This document shows, in pieces, positions 7,561 to 16,234 of a stretch of 38,462 nucleotides of DNA (its first letter is position 1; each line of letters begins with the position of its first letter). Origin of the DNA: an uncultured Eubacteriales bacterium (lineage in GTDB: Bacteria > Bacillota > Clostridia > Lachnospirales > Lachnospiraceae). The DNA lies in contig OMVU01000024.1 in the NCBI GenBank assembly GCA_900314565.1, positions 1 through 38,462 on the forward strand, in the 5' to 3' direction. The translations under genes were made by a program, and so were the position numbers. The notes under the pieces are model-generated. The model was not told the DNA's origin. It did no database searches and was given only the letters and a program-made list of their open reading frames with translations.

Positions 7561-8078
7561 TTTCTTTTCCTTTTCATATGTATATTTTTTATCAAGACCG
7601 TCTCTGTGAGTCTGTTTTGGTTGCCCTTATGTTCTTCCGGTGCTGAAGCTGTCCTCTGTTACAGTTTTCATTCTGCTTTTTTATACAGCCCCTCACGATT
7701 CACCGATCACCGCGGCAGCATCCGCCGAATCTTTCGATCACTGCCGTCCTCGTCGACCTTCCTGTTCGGTCCCGGCGCTAACAAGACGCGTTTCCTCCTT
7801 ACGCGGTCCCTGTTTTCAAATCCATGTCTTCAAGAACTCCTCGGCGTTCTTGCCGCGACGTGCGCAGGGCGTTTGCGCCTTCCAGTGCACACGTCTGCAA
7901 TCCGACGGAGGCTTTGAGACACCTTAACTATTTTACATGATAAACCTTTAAAAGAAAACCCATAATATATCCTGGATTTTCATCATCAGACGGTCCGCTT
8001 TACTAATGTTTTTTTGAAAGAGAGTAACTTTCTATCCTCTACGACGTGACCGGAATCAGCAAACAGCTTCTCTCCAGA
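7561..8078. other. Non-coding stretch upstream of nagB
   Basis: About 500 bases with no credible gene on either strand. It holds repeat copy C (7830-7919) and presumably the nagB promoter, for which I see no convincing -35/-10 pair. The rest is pyrimidine-rich on the plus strand with no further structure that I could find. Confidence 0.5.
7830..7919. repeat. Composite dispersed repeat, copy C (partial, diverged)
   Basis: It has the same order as copy A up to the GATCCG-like block, but with changed bases: inner stem GGCG/CGCC instead of GGTGC/GCACC and outer stem GACGTG/CACGTC instead of GCCGCGCA/TGCGCGGC. It lacks the 16-bp inverted-repeat part. Stems are kept although the sequence differs. 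Confidence 0.65.
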
Positions 8079-8867
8079 TCAGACGATTATGTAAACAACC
8101 TCGGTCCGATTGAAAATTCTCGGGATCGGCCTGGCCGGATTCGAAAGTCCGCGGGATATGATCAGTTTTCCATTCGGTCCTCCGTGCACACCGGATGTAA
8201 ATTTGGGGAACCAGCCCTGTCCCGGCGCATAAGCCCCCTGCCCCAGGAACCGGAACTGGCCGCCGTGCGCATGCCCGGAGAGGACGAGATCGATCCTTCG
8301 ACTTATAAGGAACGGGTCGCGAAGACACCAGTACTCAGGATGATGACAAAGAAGGATCTTATATCCCTTCTGCCGTTCGAATTCGGAGAGCCAGTCAGAG
8401 CTCGTCATGATCTTATCATGATTCCGAAGATCAGAAAGCTTCGGATAAAGCACTCCGGATCTGTCTCTCTCAAAGCTGCATATATTCCTGAGGGCAGAAG
8501 AAAGACCACCGATGACAACACCTTCTCTCTCTGTCCAGGTATTGTCCAGCACAGCTGCACCGGCGGAAGCGAAAAGCCCAAGCTCATCATCGGTCAGCAT
8601 CCATTCATGATTTCCGATGGAAACATAGGTGGGCGCGATTGCAGCGCATCCCCGAAGAAAAGGAAGAACGAACTGCTGACTTTCCACCCTGTGCCCGGCT
8701 TCCTTCGGGGTATGGCCGGCGATCAGGTCACCGGCGACCGCGATCAGATCCGGGTTATTCTTTTCCATGCTCCGAAGTGCGCTTCGCCCGCTGACGTTGT
8801 GGAGGTCGGCGACCAGGGCGATTTTCATTTTCTTTTTGTTAGATATTCTGTAAACCGTCTCTTTCAT
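8079..8867 (-). CDS. Calcineurin-like metallophosphoesterase (YkuE/YaeI type)
   Basis: A 262-residue protein with the full set of metal-binding motifs: ADLHN (residues 20-24), AGDLI, GNHEW, CHHPEY and GHAHGGQF, followed by the family ending SRGL...PRIFNRTE. Members of this family hydrolyse phosphomonoester or phosphodiester bonds, some on UDP-sugar lipid precursors; the substrate here is unknown. There is no signal peptide or helix, unlike the second metallophosphoesterase at 21936-23198. The start at 8867 follows AGGTG. It lies 63 bp after the sortase gene, but a terminator separates them. Confidence 0.88.
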   Translation of the reverse strand: MKETVYRISNKKKMKIALVADLHNVSGRSALRSMEKNNPDLIAVAGDLIAGHTPKEAGHRVESQQFVLPFLRGCAAIAPTYVSIGNHEWMLTDDELGLFASAGAAVLDNTWTEREGVVIGGLSSALRNICSFERDRSGVLYPKLSDLRNHDKIMTSSDWLSEFERQKGYKILLCHHPEYWCLRDPFLISRRIDLVLSGHAHGGQFRFLGQGAYAPGQGWFPKFTSGVHGGPNGKLIISRGLSNPARPIPRIFNRTEVVYIIV

Positions 8868-8909
8868 CGTCGCCCACCTGCAACCCTTTCGGGTATTCTC
8901 ATTAAGAAA

Positions 8910-8932
8910 AAAGCGGCTTATGCAGCCGCTTT
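8910..8932 (-). terminator. Terminator of the sortase gene
   Basis: A perfect 9-bp stem AAAGCGGCT/AGCCGCTTT (8910-8918 with 8924-8932) overlaps the sortase stop codon and is followed on the minus strand by TTTTTTC. Confidence 0.8.
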
Positions 8933-9824
8933 AATTTGTTTTTACAAAAGAATATTCCGGGACATGTTCATCGTTGAGCAATACCGCTTCGACCAGAAGG
9001 CGTGTCGATGAATCTCCCGTACACGTCGAAAGCGTAATTATATGATCTGTCGTATCGACAGTCACATCATTTCGAATGTGCCCCGACATATCTCTGCTGT
9101 TCAGTATTGTATATATATATGATTTAAAGGTCTCTTCATTTGTAAAATCATATGCTCCGAGGATATCTTCATCTCCGCCTGTCCTTGCCGCGAAGATCTC
9201 GTACACCAGAGTCCCCTGATCAGGTGTATAGATATATACATACCGATTATTGTTGAAGAATTCACCATCCTCATAATAATGGAGAGACGCGAACATCGTT
9301 CCGCTCCTCATATTATGACCATAAATTATCGTGTTGGGATCCGACCAGTCCTTGTTGTTGCGAAGGTGTGTATAAATGCACCCCGGATATCCCTCACTGT
9401 GGTCGATATTATGATCAAGATAATAACTCTGCTCTGTCGGATGTTGCAGAATCGGATAATCCACATTCGTATTCGGAATATAGATCCATGCATAAATATC
9501 CGGGTTCTCCGCTTCCAGACCTTCCCAGTCGATTGCTTTCTCCGGAACATCCACACCCGCAAGCGGATCGACAGGCTCCGGTGTCGGCTCAGGGGTTTCC
9601 GTAGGTTCCGGTGTGGCTGTCGGCTCCGGTGTCGGAGTCGGTGTATCCGTCGCAGTCGGCGTGACACTTTCTGTATAGGAATCCGCCAGAGAAGTCATAT
9701 ATTCGTCTGCATCTGCCTTCTGCTTTGATTTATAGAGCAGGAATCCGCCATAGCCTATTGCTGCAGACAGAAATAGGATAAAGAGCACAAGATATATGTT
9801 TTTATTGCTTTTCTTCTTTTTCAT
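8931..9824 (-). CDS. Class B sortase
   Basis: A 297-residue membrane-anchored transpeptidase that attaches surface proteins to peptidoglycan. N-terminal helix (about residues 10-31), a Thr/Pro/Glu-rich spacer (TPTATDTPTPTPEP...) and a class B catalytic domain: ENPDIYAWIYIPNTNVDYPILQ, the His in YGHNM, the Cys in TLSTCT and the Arg in TRLLVEA. The spacer is unusually long and should hold the catalytic domain away from the membrane. I chose the ATG at 9824 because GAGAG lies upstream; a TTG at 9833 is the alternative. The preceding gene (9912-10175) and the SPKTG protein (6044-6286) are candidate substrates. Confidence 0.93.
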   Translation of the reverse strand: MKKKKSNKNIYLVLFILFLSAAIGYGGFLLYKSKQKADADEYMTSLADSYTESVTPTATDTPTPTPEPTATPEPTETPEPTPEPVDPLAGVDVPEKAIDWEGLEAENPDIYAWIYIPNTNVDYPILQHPTEQSYYLDHNIDHSEGYPGCIYTHLRNNKDWSDPNTIIYGHNMRSGTMFASLHYYEDGEFFNNNRYVYIYTPDQGTLVYEIFAARTGGDEDILGAYDFTNEETFKSYIYTILNSRDMSGHIRNDVTVDTTDHIITLSTCTGDSSTRLLVEAVLLNDEHVPEYSFVKTN

Positions 9825-9870
9825 ATAGTTCAACTCTCATACCGGTTGCAGATATTTCTAAAAAAACAGC

Positions 9871-9887
9871 CGGACGTATAACGTCCG
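9871..9887 (-). terminator. Terminator between the small secreted protein and the sortase
   Basis: Perfect 7-bp stem CGGACGT/ACGTCCG (9871-9877 with 9881-9887), followed on the minus strand by GCTGTTTTTTT. It should reduce, perhaps not abolish, read-through into the sortase gene. Confidence 0.75.
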
Positions 9888-9911
9888 ACCGTTCTTTGCC
9901 TGCTACAAATT

Positions 9912-10175
9912 TTACTTTGTAAGCTTGTACTTTGCGCCAGCTACAACAGCACCGCCTGCAAGAAGAGCCTCGGCCAGCATCGGGATAACGGAAGCATCCG
10001 CTGTCTTGTCAGACTTGCCAGCTGCATTCTTTGTAACAGTTGTTGTAGTTGTAGGTTTCTTGCATTCAGGCTTCGGTGTAACCTTCGGGCTTGAGGCAGC
10101 GAATGTAGCTGTGCTCATTCCGAAGACCATAAGAGCGCTGACAGCAAGGGCAACCATGGCTTTTTTGAATTTCAT
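9912..10175 (-). CDS. Small secreted Thr/Lys-rich protein with a sorting-signal-like tail
   Basis: An 87-residue precursor that I do not recognise as a named family. Signal peptide (1-27, ending TFAAS), a short Pro/Thr/Lys region (PKVTPKPECKKPTTTTTVTK), then SDKTAD, a hydrophobic segment (VIPMLAEALLAGGAVVAGA) and a KYKLTK tail. The layout equals that of the SPKTG protein, but the motif is degenerate (DKTAD for PKTGE). The mature part has one Cys. The ATG at 10175 follows AGAGGGG. It lies directly upstream of the class B sortase gene, so it may be a substrate or a former substrate. Confidence 0.7.
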   Translation of the reverse strand: MKFKKAMVALAVSALMVFGMSTATFAASSPKVTPKPECKKPTTTTTVTKNAAGKSDKTADASVIPMLAEALLAGGAVVAGAKYKLTK

Positions 10176-10224
10176 GTTAATAGCCCCTCTCTTTCCTAGG
10201 AAAATATTAGTTTAAACTGTAGTA

Positions 10225-10253
10225 ATGATAACGCCAATTTTGAAAAAATGCAA
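10225..10253 (-). promoter_or_regulatory. Promoter of the small secreted protein / sortase unit
   Basis: Minus strand: TTGCAT (10248-10253), 17-base spacer, TATCAT (10225-10230), about 45 bases upstream of the start codon. Confidence 0.6.
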
Positions 10254-10393
10254 GCCCACGAACTATTTTTAGTAATTATTACAGAAATTGCATTCTCAAC
10301 TCTTATTTATATGCATTCTCTTCCTAAAAATTCGTGTGCGAAATGTGTGACCTTCAGCTAAAGTGCAGTCATTTTGCACAGTTGTTCTGCCTG

Positions 10394-11419
10394 TTAAGAA
10401 ATTTCTTTATAGAAGATCTCCAAAATCATTTCATAAAATTCCGTCTCATTCGTATAAAATTCCTCGTATTCTTCGCCCATCCTGACCTCACCGGGAATCT
10501 CATACATGTCCTTGTCCGGATCATAATCCAGGCCAGCCAGTTCCTCTGCAAGCCTCGCATATTCGACGTTTGTAAAGAGATAGTCTTCAGCCTTTTTATA
10601 TATAGACATAGCGCCGGATGCTGTCTTTGCCTTCTGTCTGGCCTTCGGAATAAATGCATTCAGGTATTGCTTTTGACGCTGCATTCTTGCTGTAGCACTG
10701 TCAAATTCACCGGTATCTCTGCTTCGAACATAGAGATATGCCTGATCACCGTTCAGTTTGACGGTCTCACCCTTCACAAGAGCCGCATTTTTTGACGTCA
10801 AATCGTCGAGTACTTCAACTTCGACGCCACCCACAGCATCATTCAGAAGGCCTATTCCGCCCATATTGAGCGAAATATATCCCTTGATTGGGATACCATA
10901 GAAAAGGTTCGATACTGCCTCCGTTTGCCACTGACAGCTAAGTCTTTCTCCGTCCCCATATCCATGCTGCAGACAGATCTGCGCGATCTCATTTCCGATA
11001 TCTTTTCCGTTATCATCGCATTCCCGGATATCGGTCATAGTATTCCGATGAATCGCTATCACGGAAAGCTTCCCGGAATCAGCATCTTCCACCAGCAGGA
11101 ACAATGCGTCTGCCTGGTTTCCCTCGATTCCCTTCGCCTTCTTTTGTACCGGTTCATCCGTATCGATACCCATAAAGAGATAGGATCGGATTGTAGAGTT
11201 GTACTTATACTGTTTTCCACCATACGTAACAATCCCTTCAGACCACTTTCCTCCGGCATCTGTGTCAGCCTCTGTGATTTCACTGCTCTTTTCTGTGCTA
11301 TTCATTTTGTAGAAAAAGAGGAAAACGCCAATCGCTACAGCGAGCCCTACAATCAGCAAAATAATCGGAAAGGTTCCTCCTCCTCTGTCTCGATTATTAA
11401 TTTTTTTTCGTCTATCCAC
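10394..11419 (-). CDS. LytR-CpsA-Psr (LCP) family glycopolymer ligase
   Basis: A 341-residue membrane protein with an N-terminal helix (FPIILLIVGLAVAIGVFLFFY) and an extracytoplasmic LCP domain: SYLFMGIDTD, NQADALFLLV, the Arg in IAIHRNTMTDI, NDAVGGVEVEV and LNGDQAYLYVRSRDT...RMQRQKQYL. LCP enzymes move capsule or teichoic-type polymers from the lipid carrier to peptidoglycan. I prefer the GTG at 11419, which has GGGAGG ten bases upstream, over the ATG at 11455, which has no good site. It is the last gene of the capsule cluster, and its job would be to attach the polymer started by the priming transferase upstream. Confidence 0.9.
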   Translation of the reverse strand: MDRRKKINNRDRGGGTFPIILLIVGLAVAIGVFLFFYKMNSTEKSSEITEADTDAGGKWSEGIVTYGGKQYKYNSTIRSYLFMGIDTDEPVQKKAKGIEGNQADALFLLVEDADSGKLSVIAIHRNTMTDIRECDDNGKDIGNEIAQICLQHGYGDGERLSCQWQTEAVSNLFYGIPIKGYISLNMGGIGLLNDAVGGVEVEVLDDLTSKNAALVKGETVKLNGDQAYLYVRSRDTGEFDSATARMQRQKQYLNAFIPKARQKAKTASGAMSIYKKAEDYLFTNVEYARLAEELAGLDYDPDKDMYEIPGEVRMGEEYEEFYTNETEFYEMILEIFYKEIS

Positions 11420-11520
11420 GAATCGTATTCCTCCCTTACCAACTTTCAGATCCATTCTCTATATTATGAGAACCGCTTCGCGAACCCGAAATCAGAAATT
11501 ACCTTGTTTCACACGCATTT

Positions 11521-12087
11521 TCACCAATAAATATTGATCGTATAAAGCGCATCATTGCAGACAGGCACGTATTCCAGTTCCTCTGTGCCCATGAGCGACA
11601 TCCGATACTGCGAGGCCTCGTCCAACAGACCCCCGGAAATAATTGTGTCCACAGCCGCCGCGTAATTTTCAAAATCTGAAAACTTCATATAGACAGATGC
11701 CTCTTCCGACTCTGGTGCGCCGATCAGTGCCGAATAGATCTCATCGTAGTCAAAAACTTCGTGATAACATCCGTTCACCACATAAAAATCCCAGGTTCGC
11801 ATATACGTCTCAGGCACTGCGTATTCTTCTGAAGCCGTATATCCCAGTCTCAGAAGATCTTCTGAGGTCAGGCACAAATAGGAATAATCCGCTTCCCTTG
11901 CGAGTCCGGTCGACTCCTCGGCTTCTACAAAATACGGATCTCCTTCCGTTGCATCAAGAAAGAAATATTCACCGTCAATCATGACCAGGTTCCACGCATG
12001 AAGTGCCGCCGTTTCACCTTCACCGTTCACAATACTTCCTTCTACGTATGTACAGAATACACCTGCATTCGTCAACAGATACTGCAT
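11521..12087 (-). pseudogene. 5'-truncated transglutaminase-like gene
   Basis: The 188 codons begin inside a transglutaminase-like core: MQYLLTNAGVFCTYVEG, then HAWNLVMIDGEYFFLDATEGDP with the family His and Asp. Intact relatives have the catalytic Cys just before this point (GVCxGYA...); here an in-frame TAG precedes the ATG, and only about 25 bases separate it from the sugar transferase gene. No ribosome binding site is seen. The C-terminal half (about 130 residues) is unfamiliar but remains open, so the loss may be recent, or the remnant may still be made. Without the Cys it cannot be an active transglutaminase. Confidence 0.75.
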
Positions 12088-12113
12088 CTATAAAAAAATG
12101 ATTGCATTCTTTT

Positions 12114-13472
12114 TCATAGACCTCTCATTTCCGTTTCAGCCGAAATTCCTTCAGTTCTCTCACGCAGAAGCAGAATTTTAATAGTCGCAAATATAATTTT
12201 GAGATCCATCACAAAGCTTTGCTGTGAGATATACATCAGATCCATCTGCAGTTTATCATACGGCTCTGTATTATACTTTCCATATACCTGAGCATACCCG
12301 GTAAGACCTGCTTTCGCACGAAGCCTGAGCGCAAATTCAGGCATCACCTTTTCGTATTGTTCAGCGATTTCCGGTCTCTCCGGCCTTGGGCCTACGACCG
12401 ACATATTTCCGGACAGAATACAGAATACCTGAGGCATCTCATCGATATGCACTGCACGAATGAATTTTCCTACCGGAGTGATGCGGTCATCATTTTTGGA
12501 AGCCAGGCGCGCTATACCGTCTATTTCAGCATCCACCCTCATACTGCGAAACTTATATACGTAGAATTCCTTTCGGTTCTGAGTCAGTCTTACCTGCTTA
12601 TAGATGATTGGGCCCCTGTCATATAGCTTAATCGCAGCAGCAGTCAGAATCATGAACGGTGAAAAGATGATCAATCCAATAACCCCGAATATAATGTCAA
12701 AAATCCGTTTGCCCAACACATAAAAATCAGACTGGGGATTTCCTTCACAGAACAAAACGGGAAGATTCGCAAGCTGAACTTCTTTAGCACTGTTCACAAG
12801 GAAGTCTCCGATATTCGGCCTGATCATGACCGTGATATGATTCTCCATACAGTATTTCAGAATAGTGTTGCGCGGTGTGGAATGTATGCCGCAAAGCATC
12901 ACCTGATTTGGGCTGATTCTTCTGATTTTTCCAATTGTCTCCTGTACATCTTCAGCGACATGCTCCTGACCGGTCAACGTATATCTCCATGGGATTTTTT
13001 CAATTATATACTGGCCGTTGACGCGAGCCTGCTCATTGTCATATATAATCAGGACCTTCTGGATGGGCACCGCAAACTGCGTCACCTTAATAGCAATATA
13101 TGACCAGAGTATACTGACCGTAACACCCGTTAACCAGAATACGAGTAAAGGAAGGATATCGGGCAGCTGCCGGGCAAGAAGTATAAGAACACAATACATG
13201 ATAAATCCGGTCATAAGCAGTGCAACTGCATTTGAATAAATCAAATCTGCGACTCTGCTGATTCTCAGCCGAAAACCCCCGTACAATCTCGCAAAAATCA
13301 CAAAAAGAACCATTTCGACAAATATGACCACCAAATTGCCGTAAAAATGAAATTTGAGATAAATTGCCTCTGCATAAAAGTTATACCAAATTACAGCAAA
13401 ATCAACCGTTACCAATAAAATCAGCAACGCCTTCATAAAGTGCAAGCACAAATTTCTTATGTGTCTGCTCAT
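12114..13472 (-). CDS. Priming polyprenyl-phosphate sugar-phosphate transferase
   Basis: A 452-residue membrane enzyme that starts polysaccharide synthesis by moving a sugar 1-phosphate from a nucleotide sugar to undecaprenyl phosphate. About four N-terminal helices (residues 10-125), a Rossmann-like middle domain (about 135-235), a re-entrant helix (KRIFDIIFGVIGLIIFSPF) and the catalytic C-terminus with YKFRSMR, HIDEMPQ, GPRPERPE and AGLTGYAQV. The layout fits the WbaP/CpsE-type family; the sugar (glucose, galactose or another) cannot be read from sequence. It lies about 100 bp after the BY-kinase gene in the same direction. The start at 13472 has GGAGA upstream. Confidence 0.94.
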   Translation of the reverse strand: MSRHIRNLCLHFMKALLILLVTVDFAVIWYNFYAEAIYLKFHFYGNLVVIFVEMVLFVIFARLYGGFRLRISRVADLIYSNAVALLMTGFIMYCVLILLARQLPDILPLLVFWLTGVTVSILWSYIAIKVTQFAVPIQKVLIIYDNEQARVNGQYIIEKIPWRYTLTGQEHVAEDVQETIGKIRRISPNQVMLCGIHSTPRNTILKYCMENHITVMIRPNIGDFLVNSAKEVQLANLPVLFCEGNPQSDFYVLGKRIFDIIFGVIGLIIFSPFMILTAAAIKLYDRGPIIYKQVRLTQNRKEFYVYKFRSMRVDAEIDGIARLASKNDDRITPVGKFIRAVHIDEMPQVFCILSGNMSVVGPRPERPEIAEQYEKVMPEFALRLRAKAGLTGYAQVYGKYNTEPYDKLQMDLMYISQQSFVMDLKIIFATIKILLLRERTEGISAETEMRGL

Positions 13473-13574
13473 ATACTACATCTCCAACAGTCTGCGTTTA
13501 TAACCTGGCATATAAATAATAATAAAATGTAAAGCGCGACCAGAAGCCACGCTTTTCACTGTCATCCTATCTGA

Positions 13575-14342
13575 TTATGATCTCTTATCGTCAACAGATT
13601 TTTTCTTTTTTGCCTTTCTGTTCTTTCCATGGTCACTGTCATACTTTCCATAGTACTTCCCATAATACTTTTTATAATAATGGCCATAATATCCGCTGCT
13701 GTTCAGCTTCACCTTGTTCAGTACAGCACCAAGAATCCTTACACCGGATGCCTCCAGCTGTTTTTTATGCTCGAGAATCACACGGCTTCCGGCTACTCCC
13801 TGCTCTATTACCATGATCGCGCCATCACAGACACGTGCAACGACAGCCGCATCGATTGCAGCACCGAGCGGTGCACAGTCAATCAGAATATAATCAAAAT
13901 ATTTTCTGCTGATATTTACCAGCTCATCAAGAGCATCTTTTTCGAGAATTTCGGTCGGATTAGGCACAGTCGGCCCGGCAAAGACCATAAAAATACCATC
14001 GATATTTGTTCGATACATCACATCATCCGCGCTCTTCTGACCGGAGAGATAATGGGAGAGACCGAATATTTCCTCGTTATTGTCCCGGACAACATGATGT
14101 CTGCGAATCATGACCGATTTTCTCATGTCGGTATCTATGATCAGGACTTTCTTTCCGCTGTCCGTGATCGCTTTTGCAAGATTAAAGACGCAGGTGCTCT
14201 TTCCTTCATCCGGAACACTGCTCGTGAACATAATGACTTTCACGTCAGCGCCACAGAACGCAATATTCGTACGGAACGTACGGAGCGACTCCTTCATCGC
14301 ATAGCTGGGTTCTTTTCCTGCATCGATGTTAACTAAATCCAT
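13575..14342 (-). CDS. BY-kinase (CpsD/CapB type)
   Basis: A 255-residue cytoplasmic tyrosine autokinase that controls capsule chain length and export with its membrane partner. Walker A VPDEGKST (about residues 45-52), Walker A' VLIIDTDMRKS and Walker B YILIDCAP are present. The C-terminus is a tyrosine cluster of YYG, HYY, KYY and KYD units with nine Tyr in about 18 residues, followed by a very basic tail. In such proteins the Tyr cluster is phosphorylated by neighbouring subunits and reset by a CpsB phosphatase, here the first gene of the operon. The start at 14342 follows AGAGGAG. Confidence 0.95.
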   Translation of the reverse strand: MDLVNIDAGKEPSYAMKESLRTFRTNIAFCGADVKVIMFTSSVPDEGKSTCVFNLAKAITDSGKKVLIIDTDMRKSVMIRRHHVVRDNNEEIFGLSHYLSGQKSADDVMYRTNIDGIFMVFAGPTVPNPTEILEKDALDELVNISRKYFDYILIDCAPLGAAIDAAVVARVCDGAIMVIEQGVAGSRVILEHKKQLEASGVRILGAVLNKVKLNSSGYYGHYYKKYYGKYYGKYDSDHGKNRKAKKKKSVDDKRS

Positions 14343-14484
14343 TTCACTCTCCTCTAAGTAACGGCATTTATTATCTGACTAAATCCGTTCGAATGCCGAT
14401 TCCGCACCCGCCAATATTTTGCATTCGTGGATGGTATCCGGCTCGTTTGTTTTCTGAGTCAAAACCCATTTACAGTAAAAAATC

Positions 14485-15162
14485 TTATTCCATCGGAAGA
14501 GTCGCCAGCGAATGAAGGCCTGTCCGTTTTTCCAGTTCTTCCGGCGTCATGATCTTATCATTCAGAAGGAACATTAATACGATCACGCCGGCTGCAAGGA
14601 GAAGGCCCAAGGCCGCACCATAGAGAGCGTATTTCGCAGGGCTTGTACTGACCGCCTTCGCATCCGTATAGCCATACTGGATGACCGTCGGCGGATCCTG
14701 ATCCATCTTTTCGGAAATAAAGGCAGCAGACACATCCGCGATCTCATCGGTAATCATCTTAGCCTGCTTTATATCCTTGTTCTTCACCGTAATGCTGAGC
14801 ATTCGAGTGTTCGTCTGATTCATGACCGTGACACTCGAGGCAAGCTGTTCATACGTCATATTGAGCCCAAGGTTCTCAATGACCTGCTCAAGGACCGGCC
14901 TCGCCTTGATGACCTGCAGATAATCGTTCGTCAGGTTTGAACCCACCTGAAGATCTGCAACAGATGTGATGGATGTACTTTTGCTCAGGACATAGAGGAC
15001 AGATGTCGAAGAATACTGTGGTGTCGTCATAAATCTGCCATAGGAATAACCGACTGTCGCCAGAAGTACAGTGCAGAGCAGAATTGCCGCCCAATGCGAG
15101 ACTATATTCAGGAATAATTCCCCAAGATCTATCTCTATTTCATCATTTTTCTGTGCTCCCAT
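14485..15162 (-). CDS. Wzz/CapA-type chain-length and kinase modulator
   Basis: A 225-residue membrane protein, the usual activator of a separate BY-kinase in Firmicutes. Two helices (IVSHWAAILLCTVLLATVGYSYG near residues 21-43 and YALYGAALGLLLAAGVIVLMFLL near 180-202) bracket an outer domain with coiled regions; the conserved proline segment (TSPAKYALYG) stands before the second helix. I place the start at 15162 (MGAQKNDEIEID), since GAGGAG stands seven bases upstream; a longer reading from 15234 has no ribosome binding site. It sits between the CpsB-type phosphatase and the kinase gene. Confidence 0.93.
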   Translation of the reverse strand: MGAQKNDEIEIDLGELFLNIVSHWAAILLCTVLLATVGYSYGRFMTTPQYSSTSVLYVLSKSTSITSVADLQVGSNLTNDYLQVIKARPVLEQVIENLGLNMTYEQLASSVTVMNQTNTRMLSITVKNKDIKQAKMITDEIADVSAAFISEKMDQDPPTVIQYGYTDAKAVSTSPAKYALYGAALGLLLAAGVIVLMFLLNDKIMTPEELEKRTGLHSLATLPME

Positions 15163-15287
15163 TACATTCTCCTCATCTTTACTTAAACTGTTCCTGCTGT
15201 TCGTTTTACTTTCCCTATTCATCTCAATCGACAAATTATAAGCATTCTACATCATAGATTAAAATTCAACGCCGTTTCAAGGCTCGT

Positions 15288-16016
15288 TCACTGTTTCTTC
15301 GAAAGATCCACAATGTTCTGCGGATTTCTCCGCATAATAAGATCCGCGTAATCACGGCCCATCTTTTTCTCAACATAATCGATGCATTCGCCCATATGAC
15401 ATCTGCGATCCATCATATTGTGCGCATCACTTCCTATATAAGAAAGCAGTCCGAGCTTCATGAGTTTTCTGCAAAATCGTTTAATTCCCCAGCCGTCGCG
15501 TCCGATTACGGAATCCGCGTTGACCTGCAGTTCAGCGCCCATATCAACAAGCTCTTCGGCCAGCTTGATGTTGGTCGAGATCGGCCGATATCGTTCGCAG
15601 TGAGCAATGATCGGGCAGAAGCCTCTGGATATCAGGGAGTATGTCTGTTCCCGTATATAGGATCCTGAATGTGCCTGGCTGAATTCGAGCAGAACATAAT
15701 TTGTTCCGAGCATCCTGTATCTCGGATCGGTACGCAGCATTTCATGCATATCGTGGTTGGAATGGTATTCACAGCCAAGATAAAGATGAAGGCCCGGAAA
15801 CTCTTTCGTTGCAGCTTCCTGCAGGAGATTGTACTGTGCCTCGACAAAATCACGGTCTGCCTCGAACATCTCCCGTCTGAAATGCGGTGTCAATATAATA
15901 TCAGTCACACCTGCGCGGACTTCCATGTCAAGTATGGCTAATGACTCTTCGAGTAAGTCCGAGCCGTCGTCGACTTCCGGAATGATATGGCAGTGCATAT
16001 CAAAGTATCCGCCCAT
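15288..16016 (-). CDS. CpsB/CapC-type tyrosine-protein phosphatase (PHP fold)
   Basis: A 242-residue metal-dependent phosphatase of the PHP superfamily that removes phosphate from the tyrosine tail of the BY-kinase. Metal ligands are visible in DMHCHIIPEVDDG (residues 6-18), TPHF, GCEYHS, AHCERY and GSDAHN. It is the first gene of the capsule operon, in the order phosphatase, modulator, kinase, priming transferase known from Gram-positive loci. The ATG at 16016 follows AAGGGGG. Confidence 0.95.
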   Translation of the reverse strand: MGGYFDMHCHIIPEVDDGSDLLEESLAILDMEVRAGVTDIILTPHFRREMFEADRDFVEAQYNLLQEAATKEFPGLHLYLGCEYHSNHDMHEMLRTDPRYRMLGTNYVLLEFSQAHSGSYIREQTYSLISRGFCPIIAHCERYRPISTNIKLAEELVDMGAELQVNADSVIGRDGWGIKRFCRKLMKLGLLSYIGSDAHNMMDRRCHMGECIDYVEKKMGRDYADLIMRRNPQNIVDLSKKQ

Positions 16017-16050
16017 AGTACCCCCTTTTAATACTCACACACTTTGTTAT

Positions 16051-16078
16051 ATTATACGTTTAGCTCACATTTAGCAAG
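16051..16078 (-). promoter_or_regulatory. Promoter of the capsule operon
   Basis: Minus strand: consensus TATAAT (16051-16056) with CTTGCT/TTGCTA (16072-16078) 15-16 bases upstream, about 35 bases before the CpsB start codon. The -35 is weak, which leaves room for an activator. Confidence 0.55.
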
Positions 16079-16234
16079 CAAAAGAACCCGGCTCGAGAAA
16101 AATCTGTCAATTTCCTGCACTTTATACGCCATAAAAGACAGGGGTCAGTCATATTGCATGATATTTCACACAAGATGTGTCTTCGTAAAACACTTCACAA
16201 AAGATATTGTATATCTCAGTATAAAATACTCGCA

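Noticed and set aside
8046-9011. 321-codon plus-strand frame opposite the metallophosphoesterase
   Set aside because: Runs antisense through the phosphoesterase and the sortase terminator. Composition is not protein-like.
10330-10393. Terminator after the LCP gene
   Set aside because: Only a 5-bp GTGCA/TGCAC stem with a short TTT is present, which is too weak to call.
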